This document shows positions 52,673 through 61,532 of a DNA stretch of 64,000 nt, piece by piece (position 1 is the first letter of the stretch; the number at the start of each line of letters is the position of its first letter). Position numbers and translations under genes: made by a program. This stretch comes from VRUE01 sp963701265 (GTDB lineage Bacteria; Actinomycetota; Thermoleophilia; Solirubrobacterales; 70-9). The notes under the pieces were generated by a model. That model worked only from the letters and a program-made list of their open reading frames with translations, was not told where the DNA came from and did not search any database. The DNA lies in contig OY969581.1 of NCBI GenBank assembly GCA_963701265.1, positions 1,612,001-1,676,000 on the forward strand, given 5' to 3'.

Positions 52673-54921
52673 TAACGCCTCCGGATCGGCGCGTAGTCGG
52701 CCATCAGCTTGCGCTCGCCGCCGTCACCGGCGAAGCGTACGACGACGACGCCTCCCGCCTCGACCGCCGTCACCACGCCATCGCCAAAGCTGGCGTGGAC
52801 GACGTCGTCGCCGACCTGCAGCTCCAGGGTCGGGCCGGGATCGATCGGCGCCGCGTCCTCACCGGAATCCCAGCCGATGCCGGCGGCCGAGCCAGGCGCG
52901 CTGGAGTGGCGCTCGGTCAGCTCGGCCGGCAGCTCGTCGACGAAGCGCGAGGGCAGGTTGCGCTCGGAGCGACCGAAGAGGCTGCGTTCGCGCGCCCAGG
53001 TCAGGTAGAGGCGCTGACGGGCACGGGTGATGCCGACGTAACAGAGCCGCCGCTCCTCCTCCTCGCCCCCCTCTTCCAGTGCCCGCATGTGGGGGAAGGC
53101 GCCGTCCTCGCAGCCGATGATGAATACGGTGTCGTACTCGAGGCCCTTGGCGTTGTGCAGGGTCATCAGCGTCACCAGCGACTCCTGCTCGCCGTCGACC
53201 AGGTCGTCCTGCTGGGTGTAAAGCGAGATCTGCTGCAGGTACTCCTCCAGGGGAGGTATCTCGCTCTCCCCCTCCTGCTCGCGCTCGATGTCGAACTCGG
53301 CGGCGCCCGCGATCAGCGCTTCCAGATTCTCCGCCCGCCCCTCGGCCTCGATCGTACGCTCGGCCGAGAGCGCTTCCAGGTAGCCGCTCTCGTTCAGCAC
53401 CGCCTCGAGCAGGCCGGCAACGGGGCCTTCCTCCTGCGCCCGTTCGCGCAGCGCGGCCATCGTCTCGTAGAAGCGGGAGACCGCCTTGATCGCGCCGCTG
53501 TTCAGCGCCGGCACCTCTCCGACGCTCTCGATCACCTCCCAGATCGTCTTGCCGGTGGTGTTGGCATGGGACGCGATCCGGCCCTGGGTGGTGTTGCCGA
53601 TGCCGCGGCGGGGCGAGTTGACGATGCGGGCGAAGGAGACCTGGTCGGCGGGATTGGCGAGCAGGCTGAGGTAGGCGACCGCGTCCTTGATCTCGGCGCG
53701 TTCGTAGAACTTGGTGCCGCCGATCACCTGGTAGGGCAGGTCGAAGCGGTTGAGCGTGTCCTCGAGCACCCGGCTCATCGCGTTGGTCCGGTAGAAGACC
53801 GCGACGTCCTCGCGCTTGACCCCGTCCTCCTCGGCGAGGCGTCCGATCTCCCCAGCCACCCAGCGCGCCTCCTCGTGCTCGTCGGAGAGCTCGGAGAGCC
53901 GCACCGGCTCACCGCCAACGGTTTCGGTCCAAAGCTGCTTTGGCCGCCGTTCGCGATTGCGCTCGACCACCGCGTTGGCGGCCGAAAGGATGGTTTGAGT
54001 CGAGCGGTAATTCTGCTCCAGCTTGACTTCCTCGGCGTCGGGGAAGTCCTTCTCGAAGTCGAGGATGTTGCTGATGTCCGCGTGACGGAACCCGTAGACA
54101 GACTGATCGTCGTCGCCGACCACCATCAGGTTGCCGTGCTCTTCGGTGAGCAGTTGCAGCAGCCGGTACTGGGCATGGTTGGTGTCCTGGTACTCATCGA
54201 CGAGGACGTGGCGGAAGGTGCGGCGCCAGCGTTCGCGTGCCTCGTTGGAGACTTCCAGCACGTTGACGGTGCGGACCAGGAGGTCGTCGAAGTCCATCGC
54301 GTTGGCCGCCAGCATGCGCTTCTCATACAGCGGGTAGAGGTCCGCGACCGTTTCCTCAAACGGGTTGTTTTCGGCAGGCACATAGCTGTCCGAATCGACC
54401 AGCTTGTTCTTGGCGCCCGAGATCTGCGAGCGGATCGAGCGCGGCGGGTAGCGTTTGGGGTCGACACCGAGCTCGGTCATGCAGCGCTTGAGCATGCGCA
54501 GCGAATCCGACTCGTCGTAGATCGTGAAGGTGCGGGCGTAGCCGAGCTTCTCGGCATCGGCACGCAGCATTCGCGCGCAAGCGGAGTGGAAGGTGGTCAC
54601 CCACATCGCCCTCACTGAGCGCCCGATCAGCGCCCCGACCCGCTCGCGCATCTCGCTCGCTGCCTTGTTGGTGAAGGTGATCGCGAGGATCTCTCCCGGC
54701 CGCGCCGCTCCCGTTGCCAGCAGATAAGCGATGCGGTGGGTCAGCACCCGGGTCTTGCCCGAGCCAGCGCCGGCGAGGACCAGCAGCGGTCCCTCGCCGT
54801 GGATTACGGCCTGGCGCTGCGGCTCATTGAGCCCAGCGAGAAGGCGCTCGGCGCGGTCCGCGCCGGCTTCGATCGGGGCCCCGCCCTCCTCGGGCGGGCT
54901 CTCGAAGTCCATCTGCAGCAT
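52672..54921 (-). CDS. pcrA: ATP-dependent DNA helicase, UvrD/PcrA type
   Basis: A 749-residue 3'-5' superfamily 1 helicase for repair and plasmid/replication roles. Walker A is LAGAGSGKTRVL at about 50-61; motif Ia ITFTNKAASEMRERV, Walker B VDEYQDTNHAQY, motif III GDDDQSVYGFRHAD, motif IV LEQNYRST, and motif VI (CYVGITRARQRLYL) are present in order. The C-terminal 65 residues hold a PcrA tudor-like segment (DDVVHASFGDGVV). A second ATG lies 3 codons inside. Confidence 0.95.
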   Translation of the reverse strand: MLQMDFESPPEEGGAPIEAGADRAERLLAGLNEPQRQAVIHGEGPLLVLAGAGSGKTRVLTHRIAYLLATGAARPGEILAITFTNKAASEMRERVGALIGRSVRAMWVTTFHSACARMLRADAEKLGYARTFTIYDESDSLRMLKRCMTELGVDPKRYPPRSIRSQISGAKNKLVDSDSYVPAENNPFEETVADLYPLYEKRMLAANAMDFDDLLVRTVNVLEVSNEARERWRRTFRHVLVDEYQDTNHAQYRLLQLLTEEHGNLMVVGDDDQSVYGFRHADISNILDFEKDFPDAEEVKLEQNYRSTQTILSAANAVVERNRERRPKQLWTETVGGEPVRLSELSDEHEEARWVAGEIGRLAEEDGVKREDVAVFYRTNAMSRVLEDTLNRFDLPYQVIGGTKFYERAEIKDAVAYLSLLANPADQVSFARIVNSPRRGIGNTTQGRIASHANTTGKTIWEVIESVGEVPALNSGAIKAVSRFYETMAALRERAQEEGPVAGLLEAVLNESGYLEALSAERTIEAEGRAENLEALIAGAAEFDIEREQEGESEIPPLEEYLQQISLYTQQDDLVDGEQESLVTLMTLHNAKGLEYDTVFIIGCEDGAFPHMRALEEGGEEEERRLCYVGITRARQRLYLTWARERSLFGRSERNLPSRFVDELPAELTERHSSAPGSAAGIGWDSGEDAAPIDPGPTLELQVGDDVVHASFGDGVVTAVEAGGVVVVRFAGDGGERKLMADYAPIRRR

Positions 54922-54959
54922 CGCTCCGAGAATAGCCCCGGCCGCGGCCGGCCCGGTGT

Positions 54960-55562
54960 CTATGCGGAGGACTTAGAGGCGCAGGATTCGAACAGGTCTT
55001 CGAGCGCCTGCGGGGAATCGCCGAAGAGCAGTTCTTCGACTTCCGATTGGGAGCCCTGCTTGAAGCCTTCGACCATGCAGCTGGCGAACTTGGGGTCGAC
55101 TTCGGACGAGGGTTCGGTGAGCCCGTCTTCGAGAATCTCGACCAGCTTCGCCTGGTCGAACTCGGTGAACTTGACGACTTCGTTCAGCTTCCACCCCTCG
55201 CCGTCCTTGACCAGCGCCACTTCCAGCGCCTGCCCATCGAGGTTGCCGCCGCTCATCGCCACCTCGGCGGTCGCATCCGAACCGTCGACCTCGACTGCCG
55301 AGACGCTGACCGACTCGGCGCCTTCTTCTTCCTTGGCTTCCGCTTCGCACCGCTTGACGGCGTCAGCGCCGCTTTCCTGCGTGGTCTGCTCGATGAACTG
55401 CTGGGTGTTCAGCTTCTTGCAGTCAGCCGGATCCGTGCTCGTCGCCGAGGTCTCGACCACCTCTTCGATTTCACCCTCGTCGCCACCGCTGCTGCCGCAG
55501 GCCGCGAGTGCGAGAGCCGAGAGAATCAGGAGAACGGGAAGCAGGAGAAGGCGCTTACTCAA
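54960..55562 (-). CDS. Putative lipoprotein with a DUF4878-like domain
   Basis: 200 residues. Lipoprotein signal (LLLLPVLLILSALALAAC, lipobox LAAC at residue 22). An acidic linker is followed by a small alpha-beta fold with DGEGWKLNEVVKFTEFDQ, similar to lumazine-binding-like/DUF4878 domains, and a C-terminal helical region with two cysteines (ASCMVEG, ESCASKS). Function unknown. It sits between cysE and pcrA. Confidence 0.6.
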   Translation of the reverse strand: MSKRLLLLPVLLILSALALAACGSSGGDEGEIEEVVETSATSTDPADCKKLNTQQFIEQTTQESGADAVKRCEAEAKEEEGAESVSVSAVEVDGSDATAEVAMSGGNLDGQALEVALVKDGEGWKLNEVVKFTEFDQAKLVEILEDGLTEPSSEVDPKFASCMVEGFKQGSQSEVEELLFGDSPQALEDLFESCASKSSA

Positions 55563-55606
55563 GACAGATCCTTTCGAGGAGCGTGGGCGAGGCGGCTCAG
55601 GCTACT

Positions 55607-56338
55607 TCAGCCACCGGCCGACGAACGGCCAGTGCGCTCGCGCAGCTCGGCGGCTGCTCCCTCGCCGGAGGTCTTACCGCCATCGAGCTCGGCCAGCCGC
55701 TGCTCCAGCTCACCGATCCGCTGCGAGAGTGATTTGATCGCCTCGGCGATCGGATCGGGCAGGTGGATCCAATCGGCGTCCGGCCCCTCGACCCGTTTGC
55801 CGTCGACTTTGACCGGGTGGCCAGGGTTGCCGACCACGGTCGCGCCCGGCGGCACGTCCTCGATCACCACCGTGTTGGCACCGATCTTGGCGCCATCGCC
55901 GACCGCGATCGGACCGAGCAGCTTGGCGCCGGAGCCGACCGTGACGTTGTCGCCCAGGGTCGGGTGGCGCTTGCCGCGCTGAAAGCCGGTGCCACCGAGC
56001 GTCACCCCCTGGTAGAGGGTGACCCGCTCGCCGATCTCGGCCGTCTCGCCAACCACGACACCGGAGCCGTGGTCGATGAAGAACTCGCGGCCGATCTTCG
56101 CCGCGGGATGGATCTCAACCCCCGTCACCGAACGGGTCAGGTAGGAGAGCACCCGCGGCGCGATCGGCACCCCGGCCTCGAGCAGCGCGTGGGCGAGGCG
56201 GTGGGCAAGCAGCGCCTGCACCCCGCCCCAACTGAGCAGGATCTCCAGGCTGGAGACTTGCTGCGCGGCCGGGTCACGATCGCGCGCCGCGGCGACGTCC
56301 GCGCGCACCTCGATCACCAGCCTCTTCCAGCGGTTCAT
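55607..56338 (-). CDS. cysE: Serine O-acetyltransferase
   Basis: Acetylates serine for cysteine synthesis. 243 residues: N-terminal helical domain, then the left-handed beta-helix with hexapeptide repeats (GVEIHPAAKIGREFFIDHGSGVVVGETAEIG, the catalytic His in FIDHG) and GANTVVIEDVPPGATVVGNPGHP. A 40-residue C-terminal coiled-coil (IKSLSQRIGELEQRLAEL) is an extension. It follows cysK with a 4-base overlap. Confidence 0.94.
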   Translation of the reverse strand: MNRWKRLVIEVRADVAAARDRDPAAQQVSSLEILLSWGGVQALLAHRLAHALLEAGVPIAPRVLSYLTRSVTGVEIHPAAKIGREFFIDHGSGVVVGETAEIGERVTLYQGVTLGGTGFQRGKRHPTLGDNVTVGSGAKLLGPIAVGDGAKIGANTVVIEDVPPGATVVGNPGHPVKVDGKRVEGPDADWIHLPDPIAEAIKSLSQRIGELEQRLAELDGGKTSGEGAAAELRERTGRSSAGG

Positions 56339-57258
56339 GGTGAGAAGAAGGGTAGGGACACGTAGCGCTCGCCCGAGTCACAGACGATCGTCACCACGCG
56401 TTTGCCCTTCATCGCCGACCGCGCCGCCACCTCCAATGCCGCCTTGACATTGGCGCCGGCCGAGATCCCAGCGAGAACGCCCTCGCGCTGGGCGACCAGG
56501 CGGGCGGTCTCCAGGGCATCCTCGTCACCAACCGAGATCACCTCGTCGATCACACTGCGGTCGAGCACCGAGGGCACGAAGCCCGCGCCGATCCCCTGGA
56601 TCTTGTGGGGACCGGGTACCCCGCCGGAGAGGACGGGTGAGGCGGCGGGCTCGACGGCGACGATCAGGGTCTCCGGGCTGCGCTCGCGCAGCACCTGGCC
56701 GACACCGGTGATCGTCCCCCCCGTGCCGACGCCGGCGACGAAGGCCCCGATCTCGCCCTCGGTGTCACGCCAGATCTCCTCTGCGGTGGTGCGCCGGTGG
56801 GCCTCCGGGTTGGCCGGGTTGGAGAACTGCTGCGGCATGAAGCCCTTGCGCTGCTTGCAGATTTCCTCGGCCAGCTCGACCGCCTCGGTCATGCCGCCGA
56901 GCGAAGGGGTCTCGCGAACTTCGGCGCCGTAGGCGCGCAGCAGCTTGCTGCGCTCGCGGCTCATCCCCTCCGGCAGGGTGAGGATCAGCTCGTACCCACG
57001 CGCCGCGCAGACCATTGCCAGGGCAATTCCGGTGTTACCACTGGTCGGCTCGACGATCACCGACTTGCCCGGCTCGATCAGCCCCTCCGCCTCGGCCGCA
57101 TCGATCATCGCCACACCGATCCGGTCCTTGACCGAGCCACCGGGATTGAGCTGCTCGAGCTTGACGCAGACCTCGCCGGGAAGACCCTCTGCAAGTCGCG
57201 AGAGCGAGACCAGGGGCGTCTCGCCAACTACCGCAGCTGCAGTTGGCCCGATCCGCAA
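56335..57258 (-). CDS. cysK: Cysteine synthase (O-acetylserine sulfhydrylase)
   Basis: PLP enzyme making cysteine from O-acetylserine and sulfide. 307 residues from a TTG (57258). The Schiff-base lysine is in GGSVKDRIG, the substrate loop is EPTSGNTGIALA and the phosphate loop GTGGTITG. It begins 5 bases after the hicB stop and overlaps cysE, so hicA-hicB-cysK-cysE may be one transcript below the Rrf2 gene. The C-terminal residues needed for CysE binding/CymR complex cannot be judged by eye. Confidence 0.93.
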   Translation of the reverse strand: MRIGPTAAAVVGETPLVSLSRLAEGLPGEVCVKLEQLNPGGSVKDRIGVAMIDAAEAEGLIEPGKSVIVEPTSGNTGIALAMVCAARGYELILTLPEGMSRERSKLLRAYGAEVRETPSLGGMTEAVELAEEICKQRKGFMPQQFSNPANPEAHRRTTAEEIWRDTEGEIGAFVAGVGTGGTITGVGQVLRERSPETLIVAVEPAASPVLSGGVPGPHKIQGIGAGFVPSVLDRSVIDEVISVGDEDALETARLVAQREGVLAGISAGANVKAALEVAARSAMKGKRVVTIVCDSGERYVSLPFFSP

Positions 57259-57263
57259 GTTTT

Positions 57264-57479
57264 CTAGGCGGCCGAAAACGGCTGGTCGGTCAGCGTCGCC
57301 GTCGCAACGTGCAGCGGCCCGCCCTGGTCGTTCTCATCGGCCAGATGGAGGGCAACGCCCTCTTGCAAAGACTCGAACAACTCGTCCAGAGTGTCGCCGG
57401 AGGCAAAGCAGCCAGGTAGCTCTGGCACGTCAGCCCAGTAGCTGCCTTCCTCGATATGGATGCGAGCGGTCAACTCCAT
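57264..57479 (-). CDS. hicB: HicB-family antitoxin
   Basis: 71 residues with the degenerate RNase-H-like HicB fold: MELTARIHIEEGSYWADVPELPGCFASGDTLDELFESLQEGV, where the PELPGCFASGDT core is typical. No C-terminal DNA-binding ribbon-helix-helix is present, so autoregulation may be weak or external. Paired with hicA 13 bases upstream. Confidence 0.85.
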   Translation of the reverse strand: MELTARIHIEEGSYWADVPELPGCFASGDTLDELFESLQEGVALHLADENDQGGPLHVATATLTDQPFSAA

Positions 57480-57492
57480 AGGTGAAGTCCTC

Positions 57493-57687
57493 TCATTGTA
57501 GGCCCGCCTGCTTGAGAATCGCCCTAGCCAGTCCTTCCTGGTAGTCGCGTCCCCTGTGCTGCGGAAGCGTGATCGGGCGACACCCTGGCTTTGTCATCTT
57601 GACCTGATGCTTACCGCCACGAACTTGCATCCAGCCGTTTTCCTTCAACAACTTGATCGCCTTCTTCTGGCTGAGCGTCCCCTTCAT
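57493..57687 (-). CDS. hicA: HicA-family mRNA interferase toxin
   Basis: 64 residues, double-stranded-RNA-binding-like fold. KKAIKLLKENGWMQVRGGKHQVKM holds the catalytic His after RGGKH, and the C-terminal HRGRDYQEGLARAILKQAGL is the family tail. Normal toxin-then-antitoxin order with hicB. It lies inside the cysteine gene cluster, 66 bases downstream of the rrf2 stop. Confidence 0.85.
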   Translation of the reverse strand: MKGTLSQKKAIKLLKENGWMQVRGGKHQVKMTKPGCRPITLPQHRGRDYQEGLARAILKQAGLQ

Positions 57688-57752
57688 CAGAGAACGCCCT
57701 AAGCAACGGGAGGTCGGGCTTCTCCCCCTGTCGCCTTGGAGTGCGGCCTGAT

Positions 57753-58151
57753 CTAGATGAAGTACATGCCGCTGCCGGCGGCCTCGGCCTCGCGGCGGGC
57801 GATTTCGGCGATCGTGGTCTGGCTGAAGACCTTGCGCAGGGCGGTGACGCCCTCGGACCAGATGCCGCCCGCCTCGTCGGCCTCCTGGCCGACCTTGCCG
57901 TCGAGTGCCTGCACGACCTCGAGCACGGAGATCTCCTCGGCCGGGCGCGAGAGCGTGTAGCCGCCGCGCATGCCGCGATGGCTGGTCAGCAGGCCGGCGC
58001 GGCGCAGGGTCGAGAAGAGCTGCTCGAGGAACTGCTCGGGGATGTCGCGGCGCTCGGCCAGCTCCTTGATCGGGACGGGTCGCTCGCCCGATCGCGCCAG
58101 CTCCGCCATCGCGACCACGGCGTAGCGCGACTTCGAGGTGATCGAGATCAC
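57753..58151 (-). CDS. Rrf2-family repressor, CymR-like
   Basis: 132 residues from a GTG. N-terminal winged helix with ITSKSRYAVVAMAELA, PVPIKELAERRDIPEQFLEQLF, LRRAGLLTSHRGMRGGYTLSRP. It has no cysteine, so it cannot bind the iron-sulfur cluster of IscR; this agrees with a CymR-type cysteine-metabolism regulator, which works in complex with CysK in Bacillus. Its position above cysK-cysE supports that. Divergent from the response regulator at 58217. Confidence 0.85.
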   Translation of the reverse strand: MISITSKSRYAVVAMAELARSGERPVPIKELAERRDIPEQFLEQLFSTLRRAGLLTSHRGMRGGYTLSRPAEEISVLEVVQALDGKVGQEADEAGGIWSEGVTALRKVFSQTTIAEIARREAEAAGSGMYFI

Positions 58152-58216
58152 AAGGACTTTCTACCGCACCGCCCGGACTGGGTTAGGATCGGTCGCACCG
58201 GGCTCCAGGGCTGACG

Positions 58217-58879
58217 ATGGAGCCATCGCCGAACCCCCAGATATCGGAAGCAGTCCTGAGCGAGCGACCACAGTGCCTTGTCGTCGACGGTCACCCGATC
58301 GTCCGGATCGGCGTGCGCCGAGCCCTGCAAGACCGTTTCGAGTGCCAGGAGGCGGCGAGCCGCGAGGAGGCGGTCGACCTGGTCCGCGACATCGGCAGCA
58401 TCGACGTCGCGATCATCGACATGCGCCGCCATCCCGACCGCATCACCCCAAGTCCGCTCGGCGCCACCGAGACGATTCGGATGATGCTCAAATCCGAACC
58501 CGGACTGGGCATCGTCGCCCACGGCGAGCGCGCCGAGCGCCATCTGGCCAGCGCTGCGCTGCAGGCCGGCGCCAACGCCTACATCTCGCGCACCGCCAGC
58601 ACCGAGTTGCTGCTGCACGCTGCCCAGGCGGCGCTCGCCCAGGAACGCTTTGTCGATCCGGCCGTGCCGCCGCGCGGCAGCCGCGGCAAGCTGACCAAGC
58701 GCCAGCGCGAAATCCTCCAGCTCCTTGCCAACGGCGAATCGACCACGGTCGCCGCCCGTGAGCTCGACCTCAGCGAAGAAACGATCAAGACCCACACCAA
58801 GAACGCCCTGGCGCGGCTTGGCGCCCGCAACAGGACTCACGCCGTGGCGATCGCCCTGCGCGAGTCGCTGATCGAGTAA
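58217..58879 (+). CDS. NarL/FixJ-type response regulator
   Basis: 220 residues: receiver domain at about 18-140 and a LuxR-type helix-turn-helix at about 155-215 (LTKRQREILQLLANGESTTVAARELDLSEETIKTHTKNALARLG). The phospho-acceptor Asp is likely in VAIIDMRRHP, but the acidic pair near the N-terminus is reduced to one D (VVDGHPIVRIGVRRAL), so phosphorylation may be altered. No histidine kinase is adjacent. It converges with the HDOD-LuxR gene. Confidence 0.82.
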   Translation: MEPSPNPQISEAVLSERPQCLVVDGHPIVRIGVRRALQDRFECQEAASREEAVDLVRDIGSIDVAIIDMRRHPDRITPSPLGATETIRMMLKSEPGLGIVAHGERAERHLASAALQAGANAYISRTASTELLLHAAQAALAQERFVDPAVPPRGSRGKLTKRQREILQLLANGESTTVAARELDLSEETIKTHTKNALARLGARNRTHAVAIALRESLIE

Positions 58880-58889
58880 CGAGGGTCCG

Positions 58890-59972
58890 CTAGATCCAGC
58901 CGCGGTCGCGCGCGGTGAGAACTGCCTGGGCGCGATCGACGGCGCCGATCTTGCCGTAGACGTTGTGCAGGTGGGTGCGAATGGTCGAGACGGAGAGCTG
59001 CATCTCGCTGGCGATCTGCTTGTAGACCATGCCCTCGGAGAGGTGGCGCAGGACGTCGAGCTCGCGGGCCGAGAGCGGACAGGGCTCGGATACACGCGAT
59101 ACGTCGCTGCGGGCGTAGGGAAGCTGGTAGAGCAGGTCGCGCAGGGCGTCAGGGCTGAGACCACAGCGTTTGGCCGAGGCGTGCAGGCGCTCGGGAGAGA
59201 CCGCCTCGCCCTGGCTGTAGTGGGCGACCATGTCAGCGGTCGCGACCAAAGCCGCCAGACCGTCAGCGTCGTCGGCGTGATGGCGCTCGATCGAGACGGC
59301 GATCCGCTGCGGCAGGCTCCAGCGTCGCGCCAGGACGCCGCCGACCAGGGCGTGATCAATGCCAAGCCGATCGCGTTCCTCGCGCAAGCGCTGCTCGGGA
59401 GTCTTCGCGAGCGCATCAAAGTGACCGCGGTCGCCGGGGTGAAGGTTGGCGATGACGAGGCGACCGACGTCGTGAAGAAGTGACGCGACAGCAAGTTCGT
59501 CGCGGTCCTCCCAGCCGATCGCGCGGCCGATCTCATCGGCTGCCTGCTGGGTGGCAAGGGCGTGAACGCGGAAACGCTCGGGGCGCATCTCGCGGCCGCC
59601 GTTGGTCTCGAAGAAGTCAAATACCGGCGCGGTGCCGGCGATGGCGAGAACTCCGGAGGGCTTGAGGACATCGATCGCCGCCGGAACCGAGCCGATGCTC
59701 CCCGCCGGCGAGCTGGAGCGGTTGGCGAAGCGCAAGACCGCGATCGCCAGGCCGACATCCGACTCGACTGCCTCGACCAGCTCACCCAGCCGCCCGTTTT
59801 CGGCCGTAGCCGCGTGCATCACCCGGGCCCGTGACTCCAGGAGGACCGGGAATTTCTCCACCGCCTCGAAGGCAGCGGCCAGGCGCGCGCCTGGGGCGGG
59901 CCTATCGCCGGCGCCTTTGCCGGTGGCACCCGTCTTGGTCTTGGCGTTGATCTGGGGCTTGGTGGTCTGCAT
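58890..59972 (-). CDS. HDOD-domain protein with C-terminal LuxR-type HTH
   Basis: About 360 residues from MQTTKPQINAK; an ATG at 60017 is possible. Residues about 40-250 form an HDOD/HD signalling domain with VASLLHDVGRLVIANL and ERHHADDADG, so HD residues are present, unlike in many HDOD proteins. The final 65 residues are a LuxR helix-turn-helix (LSARELDVLRHLSEGMVYKQIASEMQLSVSTIRTHLHNVYGKIG). The fusion suggests a DNA-binding signal protein responding to a nucleotide or partner. It converges with the NarL-like gene. Confidence 0.78.
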   Translation of the reverse strand: MQTTKPQINAKTKTGATGKGAGDRPAPGARLAAAFEAVEKFPVLLESRARVMHAATAENGRLGELVEAVESDVGLAIAVLRFANRSSSPAGSIGSVPAAIDVLKPSGVLAIAGTAPVFDFFETNGGREMRPERFRVHALATQQAADEIGRAIGWEDRDELAVASLLHDVGRLVIANLHPGDRGHFDALAKTPEQRLREERDRLGIDHALVGGVLARRWSLPQRIAVSIERHHADDADGLAALVATADMVAHYSQGEAVSPERLHASAKRCGLSPDALRDLLYQLPYARSDVSRVSEPCPLSARELDVLRHLSEGMVYKQIASEMQLSVSTIRTHLHNVYGKIGAVDRAQAVLTARDRGWI

Positions 59973-60102
59973 TGCGCGAAAACTCCTCGACTGCCTCATC
60001 GGCAGCAAAGGACGCACGGTTTAGCCCCTCCATCCACAAAATTAAGGTGCATAAAGCCGCCATGTGTCCAATTAGGTGGATTTCAGCGCTCGCGATTGTC
60101 CG
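59973..60102. promoter_or_regulatory. AT-rich spacer upstream of the HDOD-LuxR gene
   Basis: A 130-base gap between gltX and the HDOD gene that is clearly richer in A and T than its flanks (60030-60080). It contains two related motifs, AATTAAGGTGCAT and AATTAGGTGGAT, and an outer ATCCAC/GTGGAT inverted repeat. A promoter with a regulator site is likely, but no -10/-35 pair can be fixed. Confidence 0.35.
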
Positions 60103-61470
60103 TTAGGACTGCAAACGCTTGACTGCTGCGTCGATCCGGAGCAGCGAGTCCTCGCGCCCAAGGGCAGCCAGTGACTCGAAGATTCCCGGCGAGACCGTGG
60201 TGCCGGTGATCGCGACCCGGATCGGCTGGTAGACCTTGCCCGGCTTGGTGTCGAGCTGCTCAGGAAGCGGACCGAGAGCGGCCTCGACGGCATTGGCATC
60301 GAAGCCAGGCGCGTCACCGAGGGCGCTGCGGACCGCTTCCAGCGCTGGCAGCGCACCGTCTTTCATCACCTTCGCCCAAGCCTTCTCGTCTTCAACGGGC
60401 GGCTCGAAGAGGAAGTGAATCAGGCCCCAGACCTCCGCCAGCGTCTGGGCTTTCTCCTGAGCGATCGCGCAAGCTCCACGCAGGCGCTCGTCGGGCTCGC
60501 GTCCGAGGTGCTTGGCCACCGCGGCGGTGTAGTCGTCCAGCGGCATCTCCCGCATGAAGCGACCGTTTAGCCAGCGCAGCTTCTTCTCGTCGAAGATCGC
60601 CGCCGACCTGCCGACGTCCTCGACCCGGAAGCGCGCAACCAGCTCCTCGGTCGGCATCACCGTGGTGTCGTCGTCGGTTCCCCAACCGAGCAGCGCCAGG
60701 TAGTTGCGCACAGCCGCCGGCAGATAACCGGCGTCGCGCAGCTCCTGCACCGAGGCGGCGCCGTGGCGCTTGGAGAGCTTCTTGCCGTCCGGGCCGTGCA
60801 GCAGGGGCAGGTGGGCATAGCGCGGTGCCTCGTGGCCGAGCGCGGTGAGGACGAGCAACTGCTTCGGCGTGTTGGAGAGGTGATCGTCGCCGCGCACGAC
60901 CTCGGTGATCCCCATCTCGGCGTCGTCGACCGCGACGGCAAAGTTGTAGAGGACAGAGCCGTCGCCCCGGGCGATGACGAAGTCGTCGTAGCTGCGGTTG
61001 GGAAAGCTGACCTGGCCACGAATCAGGTCGTGGACCACCGTCTCGCCGTCGTCGGGCACCCGCAGCCGCACCGCACCATTGCCGTCGTCGGCGGGCTCGC
61101 CACGGTAGCCACGATCCGCACCGTGCTCGGCCTTCCAGGCCTCAACGTCCTTGGCTGTGGCCGCGTCGCGATATGCGGCGCCGGAGTCGAGCAGCTGCTG
61201 AAGGGCCTCCGCGTGACGCTCGGCCCGTGAGACCTGCGAGACCGGCCCCACGTCCCAGTCAAGCTCGAGCCACTCCATCGCGTCGAGGATCTGCGCCACG
61301 TTCTCCTCGGTCGAGCGCTCCTTATCGGTGTCCTCTATCCGCAACACCAGCTCACCACCACCGTGACGGGCAGCAAGCCAGTTGTAGAGAGCGGTGCGGG
61401 CCCCGCCTATATGCAGGGCGCCGGTCGGCGAAGGGGCGAAGCGGAAGCGAGTTGGAGAGTCTGCTGACAC
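60103..61470 (-). CDS. gltX: Glutamyl-tRNA synthetase
   Basis: Class I synthetase charging tRNA(Glu) and, with GatCAB, probably tRNA(Gln). 455 residues, a little short but complete. HIGH-type motif FAPSPTGALHIGGARTALYNW at about 10-30; KMSKS-type KKLSKRHGAAS near 238; the zinc site is absent as in many actinobacterial enzymes. GTG start, no visible ribosome-binding site. It diverges from nfo. Confidence 0.94.
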   Translation of the reverse strand: MSADSPTRFRFAPSPTGALHIGGARTALYNWLAARHGGGELVLRIEDTDKERSTEENVAQILDAMEWLELDWDVGPVSQVSRAERHAEALQQLLDSGAAYRDAATAKDVEAWKAEHGADRGYRGEPADDGNGAVRLRVPDDGETVVHDLIRGQVSFPNRSYDDFVIARGDGSVLYNFAVAVDDAEMGITEVVRGDDHLSNTPKQLLVLTALGHEAPRYAHLPLLHGPDGKKLSKRHGAASVQELRDAGYLPAAVRNYLALLGWGTDDDTTVMPTEELVARFRVEDVGRSAAIFDEKKLRWLNGRFMREMPLDDYTAAVAKHLGREPDERLRGACAIAQEKAQTLAEVWGLIHFLFEPPVEDEKAWAKVMKDGALPALEAVRSALGDAPGFDANAVEAALGPLPEQLDTKPGKVYQPIRVAITGTTVSPGIFESLAALGREDSLLRIDAAVKRLQS

Positions 61471-61532
61471 GGGGGGAATCTAGATGAACGACGCCTACGA
61501 CCAAGCCCTACACAGACATAGGATGCGAATCG

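Noticed and set aside
54970..55000. GGATTCGAAC resembling a tRNA T-arm
   Set aside because: It falls inside the lipoprotein coding region and no acceptor or anticodon stem can be built around it. No tRNA or rRNA was recognised anywhere.
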